Positions 1 to 4,274 of a stretch of 7,758 nt of DNA are shown here, piece after piece. This DNA comes from Bacteroidales bacterium (lineage in GTDB: Bacteria > Bacteroidota > Bacteroidia > Bacteroidales > UBA3824). Made by a program: the position numbers and the translations under genes. Each line of letters starts with the position of its first letter. Position 1 is the first letter of the stretch. The stretch covers positions 1 to 7,758 of the forward strand of contig JAEDDH010000050.1 of the NCBI GenBank assembly GCA_016293845.1. Direction: 5' to 3'. The notes below the pieces were generated by a model. That model worked only from the letters and a program-made list of their open reading frames with translations. It had not been told where the DNA came from and did not search any database.

Positions 1-166
1 CTTCCTCGTCCTTTATTGCCTGCATTGCTGCCGCGCTTGCTTTAATTGCGTTGTCGGCTGCGTGCCAGCTGCAATGTAGACGGGCTGCTATGGTTGTAAC
101 AAAGCCGTTGCTATCCTCAATGGCGGCGAGCAGGTCTTTTTCTTTTATGCTTTTTTTTCGTCCCAT
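1..166 (-). CDS. Probable phage terminase small subunit, N-terminal part (runs off the window)
   Basis: The minus-strand reading frame starts with ATG at 166 and stays open to base 1, giving 55 residues that begin MGRKKSIKEKDLLAAIED. An AAGGGG ribosome site lies five bases upstream, and an in-frame TAA at 176-178 rules out a longer start. Residues 11-41 read as a helix-turn-helix of the form 'AI..SNGFVTTIAARLHCSWHAADNAI'. This resembles the N-terminal DNA-binding region of many phage small terminases, which often have 'AI..SGG..S.IA.RLGC...TA...I'. A small terminase binds the packaging start site on phage DNA and recruits the large ATPase/nuclease subunit. Its place after the tRNA and terminator, at the start of the next block, fits an early-to-packaging boundary. 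It could instead be another HTH DNA-binding protein; the large terminase gene would lie outside the window. Confidence 0.6.
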   Translation of the reverse strand, partial: MGRKKSIKEKDLLAAIEDSNGFVTTIAARLHCSWHAADNAIKASAAAMQAIKDEE

Positions 167-182
167 TTTTACCCCTTACTGT

Positions 183-270
183 TTCGCTTTTATTGCGCTT
201 TTTTCGTTCCTTTTCGTTATTTTCGTTTTGTTTCGTTCGCGTTCGTTATTTTCGTTTTAGTTCGTTTTTT
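183..270. repeat. Helically phased array of TTCGTT (AACGAA) motifs upstream of the terminase-like gene
   Basis: Seven exact TTCGTT copies start at 203, 213, 222, 232, 242, 251 and 261, so successive spacings are 10, 9, 10, 10, 9 and 10 bp. A degenerate copy, TTCGCT at 183, stays in the same register. A 17-bp stretch is repeated exactly at 213-229 and 242-258, a 29-bp higher-order period. Runs of T accompany most copies, so the DNA may be intrinsically curved. The array sits between the tRNA terminator and the ATG at 166. It does not code: stop codons interrupt the terminase frame. Likely roles are a terminase binding/packaging site or an operator for a repeat-binding regulator. The motif spacing is directly visible; the role is inferred. 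Confidence 0.75.
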
Positions 271-310
271 ATCGTAACGCGCCACTTCCTGCATCTACGC
301 CGTAAAAGTA

Positions 311-345
311 AAAAAACCGCTTAATCATTTGAGATTAAACGGTTT
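311..345 (-). terminator. Intrinsic terminator after the tRNA gene
   Basis: AAACCG (314-319) pairs with CGGTTT (340-345), and TTAATC (321-326) pairs with GATTAA (333-338). One C/A mismatch separates the two blocks, and the loop is 6 nt. Read on the minus strand, the stem is followed by a run of T from 316 to 311 and then ACTTTT. This is a classic rho-independent terminator for leftward transcription, placed 9 bp after the tRNA 3' end. No T run follows in the rightward direction, so it is directional. Confidence 0.85.
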
Positions 346-353
346 ATATAAAA

Positions 354-427
354 AGCCGGACGGTCGGATTTGAACCGCCTCTTTTTTGCTGGATCGCAAA
401 ACGTGCCACCATTTACACTAGTCCGGC
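354..427 (-). tRNA. tRNA-like gene with an 8-nt anticodon loop; anticodon not assignable
   Basis: The 74-nt minus-strand RNA folds as a cloverleaf. The acceptor stem is GCCGGAC/GTCCGGC, a perfect 7 bp. Next come TA at positions 8-9 and a D arm GTGT/GCAC with a GG-containing 8-nt loop. The anticodon stem is TTTTG/CAAAA. The T arm is GGCGG with loop TTCAAAT, and the discriminator base is T. CCA is not encoded. Two things are abnormal. The anticodon loop is CGATCCAG, 8 nt instead of 7, or 6 nt if C32-G39 pairs, so there is no normally placed U33. The T stem pairs fully only if one A is bulged. Candidate readings are TCC (Gly) or CCA (Trp, with T just before it), but neither is secure. It has its own promoter and terminator, which argues that it is expressed. 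It could be a decaying tRNA or an unconventional decoder. Confidence 0.65.
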
Positions 428-440
428 AAGAATTACATAT

Positions 441-470
441 ATTATACACAATAAACCGTTATTCTGTCAA
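441..470 (-). promoter_or_regulatory. Consensus sigma-70 promoter for the tRNA
   Basis: On the minus strand, TTGACA (465-470) and TATAAT (441-446) are both perfect consensus hexamers separated by 18 bp. The expected start point, about 434, lies only some 7 nt before the mature tRNA 5' end at 427. The promoter begins 3 bp after the stop codon of the mom-like gene, so it is dedicated to the tRNA. Confidence 0.88.
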
Positions 471-472
471 TT

Positions 473-1201
473 TTATTTATGTCTATCTATTTGTTTTATC
501 TGCTCGCCCTTATACATTCCAGCGTTCATTTTATCAATCTCGCTGAACGGAATAATCGGGACGGTCAATCTTTCCCGCGCAGCCTTATTTATAAAATAGA
601 TATACCGCAGCATGAAACCGCATGCAGCCTTTACGCCGTATTTTTCCCATTCCGACATAGTTCTGTATTTATGCTCAATTCCCAGCCTTGCGCACAATTC
701 CTTTACTTCTTTGCAATCCCAATCCGCAGTTAATGTAAGATTTGCGATCCTTTCGCCATTCGGGAACTCTAAAATTGTTTTGTTGCTGTTAATCTGCGTC
801 AATACAAAACCCGACGCCCTATAAATAGTCCCGTCGCCGCATTGCGTGCCGTCCGCAAACGATAAAATCCATTCAATATTTGGGTAGTGTTTTTTTATTA
901 TTTTCATTGCTACGGAAATACAGCGACTTTCACTGTTCCGCGGCAGATAATCGTCAAAGGCCATTCGGTTTAATTCCAAGAAGTCGTTCCATTTTGTGCC
1001 GGAAACAAGGCCTATTACTTTGGATCTATCCATAGGGCAGCCAAAGGACATAACACCATGCAGGACGCCGTTATAAAATGCACCGAGGTGTAACTGTGAG
1101 TTATTGACAACCTTTCCGCTGTAATGGTGTGACCTAACAAATTCGTTTGCAATTTTTGCCGGCAGCGGTTTAATTAAAATATCTTTTACGTTAATTTCCA
1201 T
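473..1201 (-). CDS. mom: Mom-family DNA modification protein (GNAT-like adenine modification)
   Basis: This 242-aa protein carries the conserved pattern of the phage Mu Mom family: RSHHYSG (23-29), LHLGAF (37-42), SFGCP (52-56), ELNRMAFDD (76-84), PRNSESR (87-93), SFADG (114-118) and GTIYRASGF (124-132). Mu Mom has an acyltransferase-like fold and converts adenines in phage DNA to a bulky N6 derivative, which shields it from many restriction enzymes. The length matches the family. The start at 1201 overlaps the end of the ParB-like gene by 11 bp, so translation is probably coupled. The tail after about residue 160 (with a WEKYGVKAACGFMLRYIYF segment) is typical of phage homologues. No gene like Mu com, the translational activator of mom, is visible. 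The family call is strong; the exact modified base and target sequence are unknown. Confidence 0.9.
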   Translation of the reverse strand: MEINVKDILIKPLPAKIANEFVRSHHYSGKVVNNSQLHLGAFYNGVLHGVMSFGCPMDRSKVIGLVSGTKWNDFLELNRMAFDDYLPRNSESRCISVAMKIIKKHYPNIEWILSFADGTQCGDGTIYRASGFVLTQINSNKTILEFPNGERIANLTLTADWDCKEVKELCARLGIEHKYRTMSEWEKYGVKAACGFMLRYIYFINKAARERLTVPIIPFSEIDKMNAGMYKGEQIKQIDRHK

Positions 1202-1820
1202 TCAAATACCTTTCGCAAATATACGTTATAGCGTTTCCGTTGCTGTTCGGATTTTCTGCGCTCTTTTTATGATCGCATTTGCTCAATGCTGCCTTTATGA
1301 TTTCAACCTGCGCTGCGGTCAATGTAAAATTCATGGTACACATTGTGTCACGGTCGCCGCTTTTCAATTCGGGAAATTCAAAGTCCTCGGCTGTCGATTC
1401 TGTAATAAAATCAATTACTCCCGAGGGCAGTGCGATTTCCTCAAAATCAAGCTTCAAGTCGCCCAAAAATGCGGCAACGCTGTCGGCTGTCATGTGGCCG
1501 TATTGGCTGTTTAATTTAAGCAGCTTTTCTTTTGCCTCCGCCTCGTTTTTGGCGCTGATGTATACGCAAGGCAGGGCGGGGATTTCTTCGCCTGCTGCTG
1601 CCATTTGCTGCAATGCTTTAAATCTTCCATGCCCATCAATTACATTATTTTTGCCGTCGTTCTTCCATACGAAAAAAGGAAAACTAAAGCCGTGCTTTTT
1701 AATGCTTTTAATAATCTTTTCAACGTCGCCGGCGCTGCGTTCCTTTAATTCGCCTTGAAACTCTGTTAATTCGTTCAGCTGAATTGTATCGCTGCCGGTG
1801 CAATTTATTTCTATTTTCAT
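1191..1820 (-). CDS. ParB-like domain protein, partner of the Mom-like gene
   Basis: The protein is 209 aa. Residues 14-131 form a ParB/sulfiredoxin-like domain: IQLNELTEFQGELKE, then SIKKHGFSFPFFVW (39-52) and the signature VIDGHGRFKAL (60-70). This GHGR box binds nucleotides in the ParB family. The C-terminal part (about 164-209), with FTLTAAQVEIIKAAL and NSNGNAITYICERYL, is a module also met in phage ParB-like proteins linked to DNA methylases. There is no central helix-turn-helix of chromosomal ParB and no ParA nearby, so a partition role is unlikely. A role in DNA modification, or in guiding it, is inferred from the 11-bp overlap with the mom-like gene. The start at 1820 has AAAGGT directly against the ATG, unusually close, so initiation may be weak. 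The start is still likely because the ParB fold begins at once. Confidence 0.82.
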   Translation of the reverse strand: MKIEINCTGSDTIQLNELTEFQGELKERSAGDVEKIIKSIKKHGFSFPFFVWKNDGKNNVIDGHGRFKALQQMAAAGEEIPALPCVYISAKNEAEAKEKLLKLNSQYGHMTADSVAAFLGDLKLDFEEIALPSGVIDFITESTAEDFEFPELKSGDRDTMCTMNFTLTAAQVEIIKAALSKCDHKKSAENPNSNGNAITYICERYLNGN

Positions 1821-1851
1821 ACCTTTATAGTCATTTTTTTTAATAAAAATA

Positions 1852-1886
1852 GGCGCTTTTTTGCGTTTTATTTACAAAATCGCGCC
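1852..1886 (-). other. Possible hairpin in the leader of the ParB-like gene
   Basis: GGCGC at 1852-1856 is complementary to GCGCC at 1882-1886. An inner short pairing, gcgtttt with aaaa(t)cgc at 1863-1883, competes with it. On the minus strand the outer stem is followed by TATTTTTATT, which could act as a weak terminator or attenuator before the ParB-like gene. The stem is short with a long loop, so this is tentative. Confidence 0.25.
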
Positions 1887-1889
1887 CCG

Positions 1890-1918
1890 TAATGACAATA
1901 AATAGCCGTTTTTTTATC
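1890..1918. repeat. 29-bp direct repeat, left copy
   Basis: Identical over 29 bp to 2192-2220, with a start-to-start distance of 302 bp. It reads TAATGACAATAAATAGCC at its left end and finishes in a run of seven T and ATC. Both copies are also preceded by a GCGCC a few bases to the left. This copy lies 11 bp beyond the stop codon of the 55-aa gene. Confidence 0.9.
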
Positions 1919-1928
1919 AATATAGTTT

Positions 1929-2096
1929 TTATTTTTCTGACATTGTTTTTCTTGTTTCTTCGCAGCCTGCTATATATGCTTTTCTAATTTCGTCTATCAC
2001 TTCCGGCCGTGATAAAATCTCATTAAGCTCAACACGACTGTTATGTGTAGTATATAACATTGCTTTTTCTTCGTCCGTTAATTCTCTATCTTCCAT
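1929..2096 (-). CDS. Small protein of 55 aa, unknown function
   Basis: The minus-strand frame from ATG 2096 to TAA 1929 codes for 55 residues, beginning MEDRELTDEEKAMLYTTH and ending in ETRKTMSEK. A GAGGTG ribosome site lies seven bases before the ATG, which supports real translation. The protein is highly charged and probably all helical, with no cysteine cluster and no membrane segment. It lies inside the roughly 400-bp gap between the ParB-like gene and the 75-aa gene, and the two 29-bp repeats bound it. I do not recognise a family. The strong ribosome site and the charged soluble composition are the grounds for calling it a gene. Confidence 0.6.
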   Translation of the reverse strand: MEDRELTDEEKAMLYTTHNSRVELNEILSRPEVIDEIRKAYIAGCEETRKTMSEK

Positions 2097-2111
2097 TTTC
2101 GCACCTCATGT

Positions 2112-2186
2112 TTATTTATTATCGTTTTTCGTAATTTTCGCCAGCTGGAATATATAGCCGGTTCTTTTTCCTGCATTTCTATTGCG
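2112..2186 (-). pseudogene. Decayed C-terminal fragment related to the 105-aa protein
   Basis: On the minus strand the frame ending at TAA 2112-2114 reads AGKRTGYIFQLAKITKNDNK. The intact 105-aa protein upstream (2764-3081) contains SAYIFQLANINKNEK at residues 51-65. The two share an exact 18-bp DNA stretch (2140-2157 and 2909-2926). No ATG with a ribosome site opens this frame. It looks like the remnant of a duplicated or recombined copy that kept only the end of the first domain. The similarity covers only about 15 residues, so the call is moderate. Confidence 0.42.
2140..2157. repeat. 18-bp direct repeat, copy in the gene remnant
   Basis: GCCAGCTGGAATATATAG is identical to 2909-2926. It includes the 8-bp palindrome CCAGCTGG. 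It most probably reflects shared ancestry of the coding sequence for YIFQLA rather than a binding site. Confidence 0.7.
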
Positions 2187-2191
2187 CCAAA

Positions 2192-2220
2192 TAATGACAA
2201 TAAATAGCCGTTTTTTTATC
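2192..2220. repeat. 29-bp direct repeat, right copy
   Basis: Identical to 1890-1918. This copy overlaps the stop codon of the 75-aa gene (2216-2218). The two copies enclose the 55-aa gene and the decayed fragment, so the enclosed segment could be lost or duplicated by recombination between them. Confidence 0.9.
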
Positions 2221-2443
2221 TGTTATTTAGTCTGATTTGCTCTTTTATCTTGGCTTTAAATTCCTTGAGTGGGTCTTCAATCTCTAATGAAATTGAACCT
2301 CTTCTATACTTTCGCATTTGTCGCAGTTCCTCTTTTTGCTTTTTGGAAAGTTTTATTTTTAATTCCGTGCTTCTTTTTATTTCCACGGGCTTTCCGTCCT
2401 GCATAAAATAAAAATTATAATTGCAGTTTTTTTTTGTTGCCAT
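2216..2443 (-). CDS. Small basic protein of 75 aa, unknown function
   Basis: The sequence begins MATKKNCNYNFYFMQDGKPVEI, followed by a lysine/arginine-rich, probably helical stretch (about 28-50) with LSKKQKEELRQMRKYRRG, then a charged tail. The net charge is positive, which would suit nucleic-acid binding, but no named fold is evident. Translation probably uses GGAG, located within the end of the preceding 102-aa gene; the ATG is 2 bp beyond that gene's stop. The stop codon lies inside the right copy of the 29-bp repeat, so the end of this gene may have been set by recombination there. I do not recognise a family. Confidence 0.62.
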   Translation of the reverse strand: MATKKNCNYNFYFMQDGKPVEIKRSTELKIKLSKKQKEELRQMRKYRRGSISLEIEDPLKEFKAKIKEQIRLNNR

Positions 2444-2445
2444 TT

Positions 2446-2754
2446 TTATTCATTCTCCTTTGGAAGTACAATTTCTTTCCAAGCAATAACATTATATAAA
2501 TCCTGCCCGTCTATCGTAATATATCGCTTTGCTACAGTATGATAATATCCAACTACAGCTTCATCTTTTGATATTTGGCATAGAATGTCATTTTCATTGT
2601 TTGGATTTCCGTCTTTCACATTATGCCATTCATTAGCTTTGTTATAGCCGAACTCTGCACCTTGCTGGAAACCGGACTTCCAAAGTTCACATTTTGTATT
2701 GTAACTACAAAACGCATAAGGCGGTTTATTATCTTCTGCTTCTTTTTCAAACAT
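2446..2754 (-). CDS. DUF551-like protein, 102 aa
   Basis: The C-terminal half fits the DUF551 pattern seen in many phage accessory proteins: EWHNVKDGNPNNENDILCQ (42-60), AVVGYYHTVAKRY (66-78), then VIAWKEIVLP (89-98). DUF551 members usually read 'W..V.D.LP...VL', then 'GYY..' and '..W.PLP'. The first 40 residues (with CSYNTKCELWKSGFQQGAEFG) are an additional segment that may be a helical adaptor. DUF551 has no firm biochemical function. AAGGAG lies six bases before the ATG at 2754, and the gene follows the 105-aa gene by 9 bp in the same operon. Confidence 0.65.
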   Translation of the reverse strand: MFEKEAEDNKPPYAFCSYNTKCELWKSGFQQGAEFGYNKANEWHNVKDGNPNNENDILCQISKDEAVVGYYHTVAKRYITIDGQDLYNVIAWKEIVLPKENE

Positions 2755-2763
2755 AGTTACTCC

Positions 2764-3081
2764 TTAATATTTTACATCGCCACGTTCAAAATCATAGTTA
2801 GCAATCCTCTGCCTTTCCATTTCTTCTGCAAGAACTTCTTCTTCGTATCTCATATATTCTTGATAATCTTCTATGTCATTTTCTATTTTTTCGTTTTTAT
2901 TTATATTTGCCAGCTGGAATATATAGGCAGATACGGTCATATTTTCCGCCGCTGCCTGTTGCTTTAATTTTTCTATCTTCTCCGGCTGTCCGCTTATGCA
3001 GATAGAAACGCGCTTTATTCCGGTAGCTTTACGGCCGCCTCCGTGGTAGCCGTAGCCTGTGTATTTTTTTTCTTCTGCCAT
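2764..3081 (-). CDS. Ribbon-helix-helix-like small protein, 105 aa
   Basis: The N-terminus, MAEEKKYTGYGYHGGGRKATG, is glycine-rich and basic. It is followed by a strand-helix-helix pattern (about 24-60): RVSICISGQPEKIEKLKQQAAAENMTVSAYIFQLAN, read here in two parts, RVSICIS and KIEKLKQQAAAENMTVSAYI. This fits the ribbon-helix-helix fold of small DNA-binding proteins, with the strand residues contacting DNA. The remaining 40 residues are acidic and helical (EDYQEYMRYEEEVLAEEMERQR). The protein could regulate its own operon. It follows the 67-aa gene by 3 bp and has a GGAG ribosome site. A fragment of a relative survives at 2112-2186. The family assignment is at fold level only. Confidence 0.6.
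   Translation of the reverse strand: MAEEKKYTGYGYHGGGRKATGIKRVSICISGQPEKIEKLKQQAAAENMTVSAYIFQLANINKNEKIENDIEDYQEYMRYEEEVLAEEMERQRIANYDFERGDVKY
2909..2926. repeat. 18-bp direct repeat, copy inside the 105-aa gene
   Basis: Identical to 2140-2157. Here it codes for YIFQLA of the ribbon-helix-helix-like protein (residues 53-58). Confidence 0.7.
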
Positions 3082-3084
3082 TAT

Positions 3085-3288
3085 TTATCTCCACTGACAC
3101 CAATCGTTGAAAGGGTTATCTTTCACACTTTCAATGAATTCTCTAGCTTTTTCTTCAGAATAAAAGTTTTTCTGAAATAAAGAAACTGCATCTTCTTCAG
3201 AAATCTCTTTTGCATCTTTCAAATCTGATTTTTCTGAATATCTGATTAAATCCCTTTCTCTACCTAAAGTTATAAATAATTTTTTCAT
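3085..3288 (-). CDS. Small acidic protein of 67 aa, unknown function; first gene of the second operon
   Basis: This is the first gene behind the promoter at 3330-3358. AAGGA lies seven bases before the ATG at 3288. The protein begins MKKLFITLGRERDLIRYS and continues as charged helices (DAKEISEEDAVSLFQKN, SEEKAREFIESVKDN), ending in NDWCQWR. The strand-then-helices pattern suggests a small globular fold, and the acidic bias is common in phage early host-takeover and anti-defence proteins. That resemblance is general, so no function is claimed. It has no membrane segment and only one cysteine. Confidence 0.65.
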   Translation of the reverse strand: MKKLFITLGRERDLIRYSEKSDLKDAKEISEEDAVSLFQKNFYSEEKAREFIESVKDNPFNDWCQWR

Positions 3289-3300
3289 TTTCTTTTCCTT

Positions 3301-3318
3301 GCAGGCTCTCGTTCCTGC
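3301..3318 (-). other. 5' leader hairpin of the second operon
   Basis: GCAGG (3301-3305) pairs with CCTGC (3314-3318) around an 8-nt loop. In the minus-strand transcript it sits near the 5' end, directly before the AAGGA ribosome site of the 67-aa gene. It could protect the mRNA end or modulate translation. Only 5 bp are paired. Confidence 0.45.
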
Positions 3319-3329
3319 CTTATGATTAT

Positions 3330-3358
3330 AATATACACTCTTTTTTGTTTTGTGTCAA
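3330..3358 (-). promoter_or_regulatory. Strong sigma-70 promoter of the second operon
   Basis: On the minus strand TTGACA (3353-3358) is followed after exactly 17 bp by TATATT (3330-3335). An overlapping TATAAT lies at 3325-3330, but its spacing of 22 bp is too long. The region around -35 is A/T rich. The promoter lies directly after the terminator of the preceding operon and drives the 67-aa gene and those that follow. Confidence 0.85.
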
Positions 3359-3370
3359 TACAAAATACAA

Positions 3371-3409
3371 AAAAAATATAAAAAAAGCAGCAGTTTTTTT
3401 TCTGCTGCT
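3371..3409 (-). terminator. Intrinsic terminator ending the replication operon
   Basis: AGCAGCAG (3386-3393) pairs with CTGCTGCT (3402-3409) in a perfect 8-bp stem with an 8-nt loop. On the minus strand the stem is followed by seven T, then ATA and eight more T (down to 3371). It lies about 20 bp after the stop codon of the 128-aa gene. Confidence 0.88.
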
Positions 3410-3429
3410 GTGCGGCTTTTTTACACCTC

Positions 3430-3816
3430 CTAAATGCTGCCACTTCCGCCGGTAAAATCCGGAAGCGGGTTTTCTGCGCTGTAGAATAAATGTAAACAAT
3501 AATCATGTATGTTTACATGCTTTTCTTTTTCCGGCAGTATAAATACCGCTTTTTTATCGTCGCCTATAAAATCCCGTTTAATGCGTGTTAGTTCCTCATA
3601 CATCGGCAGCCTGCTTTTTCTGCTTACTGATACATGCAACCATTCTTTACCGTCGTCGTATTCGCCGGCGCTGGCCAAAATAATAAGCCCGTTGAACTCC
3701 CAGCCTGCCATATATTCGGCGGCGGCTTCGCCCATTGTAAGCGCTATTGGTAACGCTTTATAAATTGCCTGCGGACGTGGAAAATATGCCGCGTCTTTTA
3801 TTTTAATATCTTTCAT
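3430..3816 (-). CDS. DUF7694-like phage protein, 128 aa
   Basis: The protein reads as a compact alpha/beta domain. It has GWEFNGLIILASAGEYDDGKE (38-58, cited here as GWEFNGLIIL and DDGKEW), LHVSVSRKSRLPMYEEL (60-76), then IKRDFIGDDKKAVFILP (79-95) and HDYCLHLFYS (104-113). The order 'W.H.SVS....P.ye.l..vk..f.g....a......e.....h..clhl' matches a small family common beside phage replication genes, DUF7694 as I recall it; its role is unknown. A GAGGTG ribosome site serves the ATG at 3816. The preceding DUF4406 gene stops 2 bp before it. This is the last gene of the first operon; the intrinsic terminator follows its stop. It ends in a short glycine/serine tail. Confidence 0.7.
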   Translation of the reverse strand: MKDIKIKDAAYFPRPQAIYKALPIALTMGEAAAEYMAGWEFNGLIILASAGEYDDGKEWLHVSVSRKSRLPMYEELTRIKRDFIGDDKKAVFILPEKEKHVNIHDYCLHLFYSAENPLPDFTGGSGSI

Positions 3817-3818
3817 TT

Positions 3819-4274
3819 TTACACCTCTCTAATTGGCTTTAACCCGCATTTTGCTCGATAACGTGCGCGGGCTTTTCTGTTTATTTCCTCGCGGTGCTGG
3901 TCGTCGTATTCCTTTTGCTTTTTAAGCGTTTCCTCGCGTTTCTTCATATATTGCGCGCGTCTGTATTCTGCGTTATATGCCGGCTTTTTAATCGCGTAGA
4001 TAATTTCTATTCCTAGATCCCGCGCCAGCTTATGCTCAATCTTTGCGCCTGCTGATTCTCGCCAGCCGTTTAGCATATAAATGGCGTCGCAATCGCATAA
4101 TAATTTAATATCGTGGCGCATATAGTCCGCCCATGTGGCGCCGTCCGGCAGCTGTTCCTCCGCTGGGTTTACCGGCTGAAAGCCTGCAATTTTAAGCGCC
4201 GATTCTGCCGCCTCAAAGTCGGCTTTATAATTTGCATTGTTTGTTATTTTTCCACTGATGTATATTTTTTTCAT
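3819..4274 (-). CDS. DUF4406 / nucleoside 2-deoxyribosyltransferase-like protein with a basic C-terminal tail
   Basis: Residues 1-94 match the DUF4406 fold, a relative of nucleoside 2-deoxyribosyltransferases: KIYISGKIT (3-11), GFQPVNPAEE (31-40), WADYMRHDIKLL (48-59) and CDAIYMLNGWRESAGAKIEHKLA (62-84, cited here as CDAIYMLNGW and GAKIEH). The E near residue 80 sits where the family's catalytic acid is expected. Such proteins probably act on nucleotides or nucleobases, but no reaction is proven for DUF4406. Residues 96-151 are an unusual, highly basic helical tail (YRRAQYMKKREETLKKQKEY, then REEINRKARARYRAKCG), which could bind nucleic acid. It overlaps the MazG-like gene by 4 bp, pointing to joint nucleotide-pool work. 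Confidence 0.8.
   Translation of the reverse strand: MKKIYISGKITNNANYKADFEAAESALKIAGFQPVNPAEEQLPDGATWADYMRHDIKLLCDCDAIYMLNGWRESAGAKIEHKLARDLGIEIIYAIKKPAYNAEYRRAQYMKKREETLKKQKEYDDQHREEINRKARARYRAKCGLKPIREV

Noticed and set aside
51..260. Plus-strand 69-aa open frame
   Set aside because: It runs antisense through the terminase-like gene and the TTCGTT array. Its hydrophobic, F/S/R-rich composition comes from the T-rich repeats, and it has no ribosome site.
183..270. CRISPR array
   Set aside because: The repeated unit is only 6 bp with 3-4 bp between copies. There are no spacers of CRISPR size and no cas genes.
354..427. Phage integration (att) site at a tRNA
   Set aside because: No integrase gene is in the window, and the tRNA has its own promoter and terminator within the phage gene order. 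It sits between phage genes rather than at an edge.
1279..1758. Plus-strand 159-aa open frame opposite the ParB-like gene
   Set aside because: The antisense strand of a well-supported gene. It is S/F/A rich with no domain and no ribosome site.
1191..1820. Chromosome or plasmid partition ParB
   Set aside because: Only the N-terminal ParB fold is present, with no ParA gene or central HTH. The overlap with mom points to a modification role.
2078..2176. Minus-strand 32-aa frame beginning MQEKEPAIYSS
   Set aside because: No ribosome site, and it overlaps the better-supported 55-aa gene and the remnant frame. It is too short to defend.
3285..3506. Minus-strand 73-aa open frame across the operon junction
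   Set aside because: It overlaps the end of the DUF7694-like gene in another frame and crosses the terminator and promoter. Its composition (K, Q, F, I, C runs) reflects the AT tracts.
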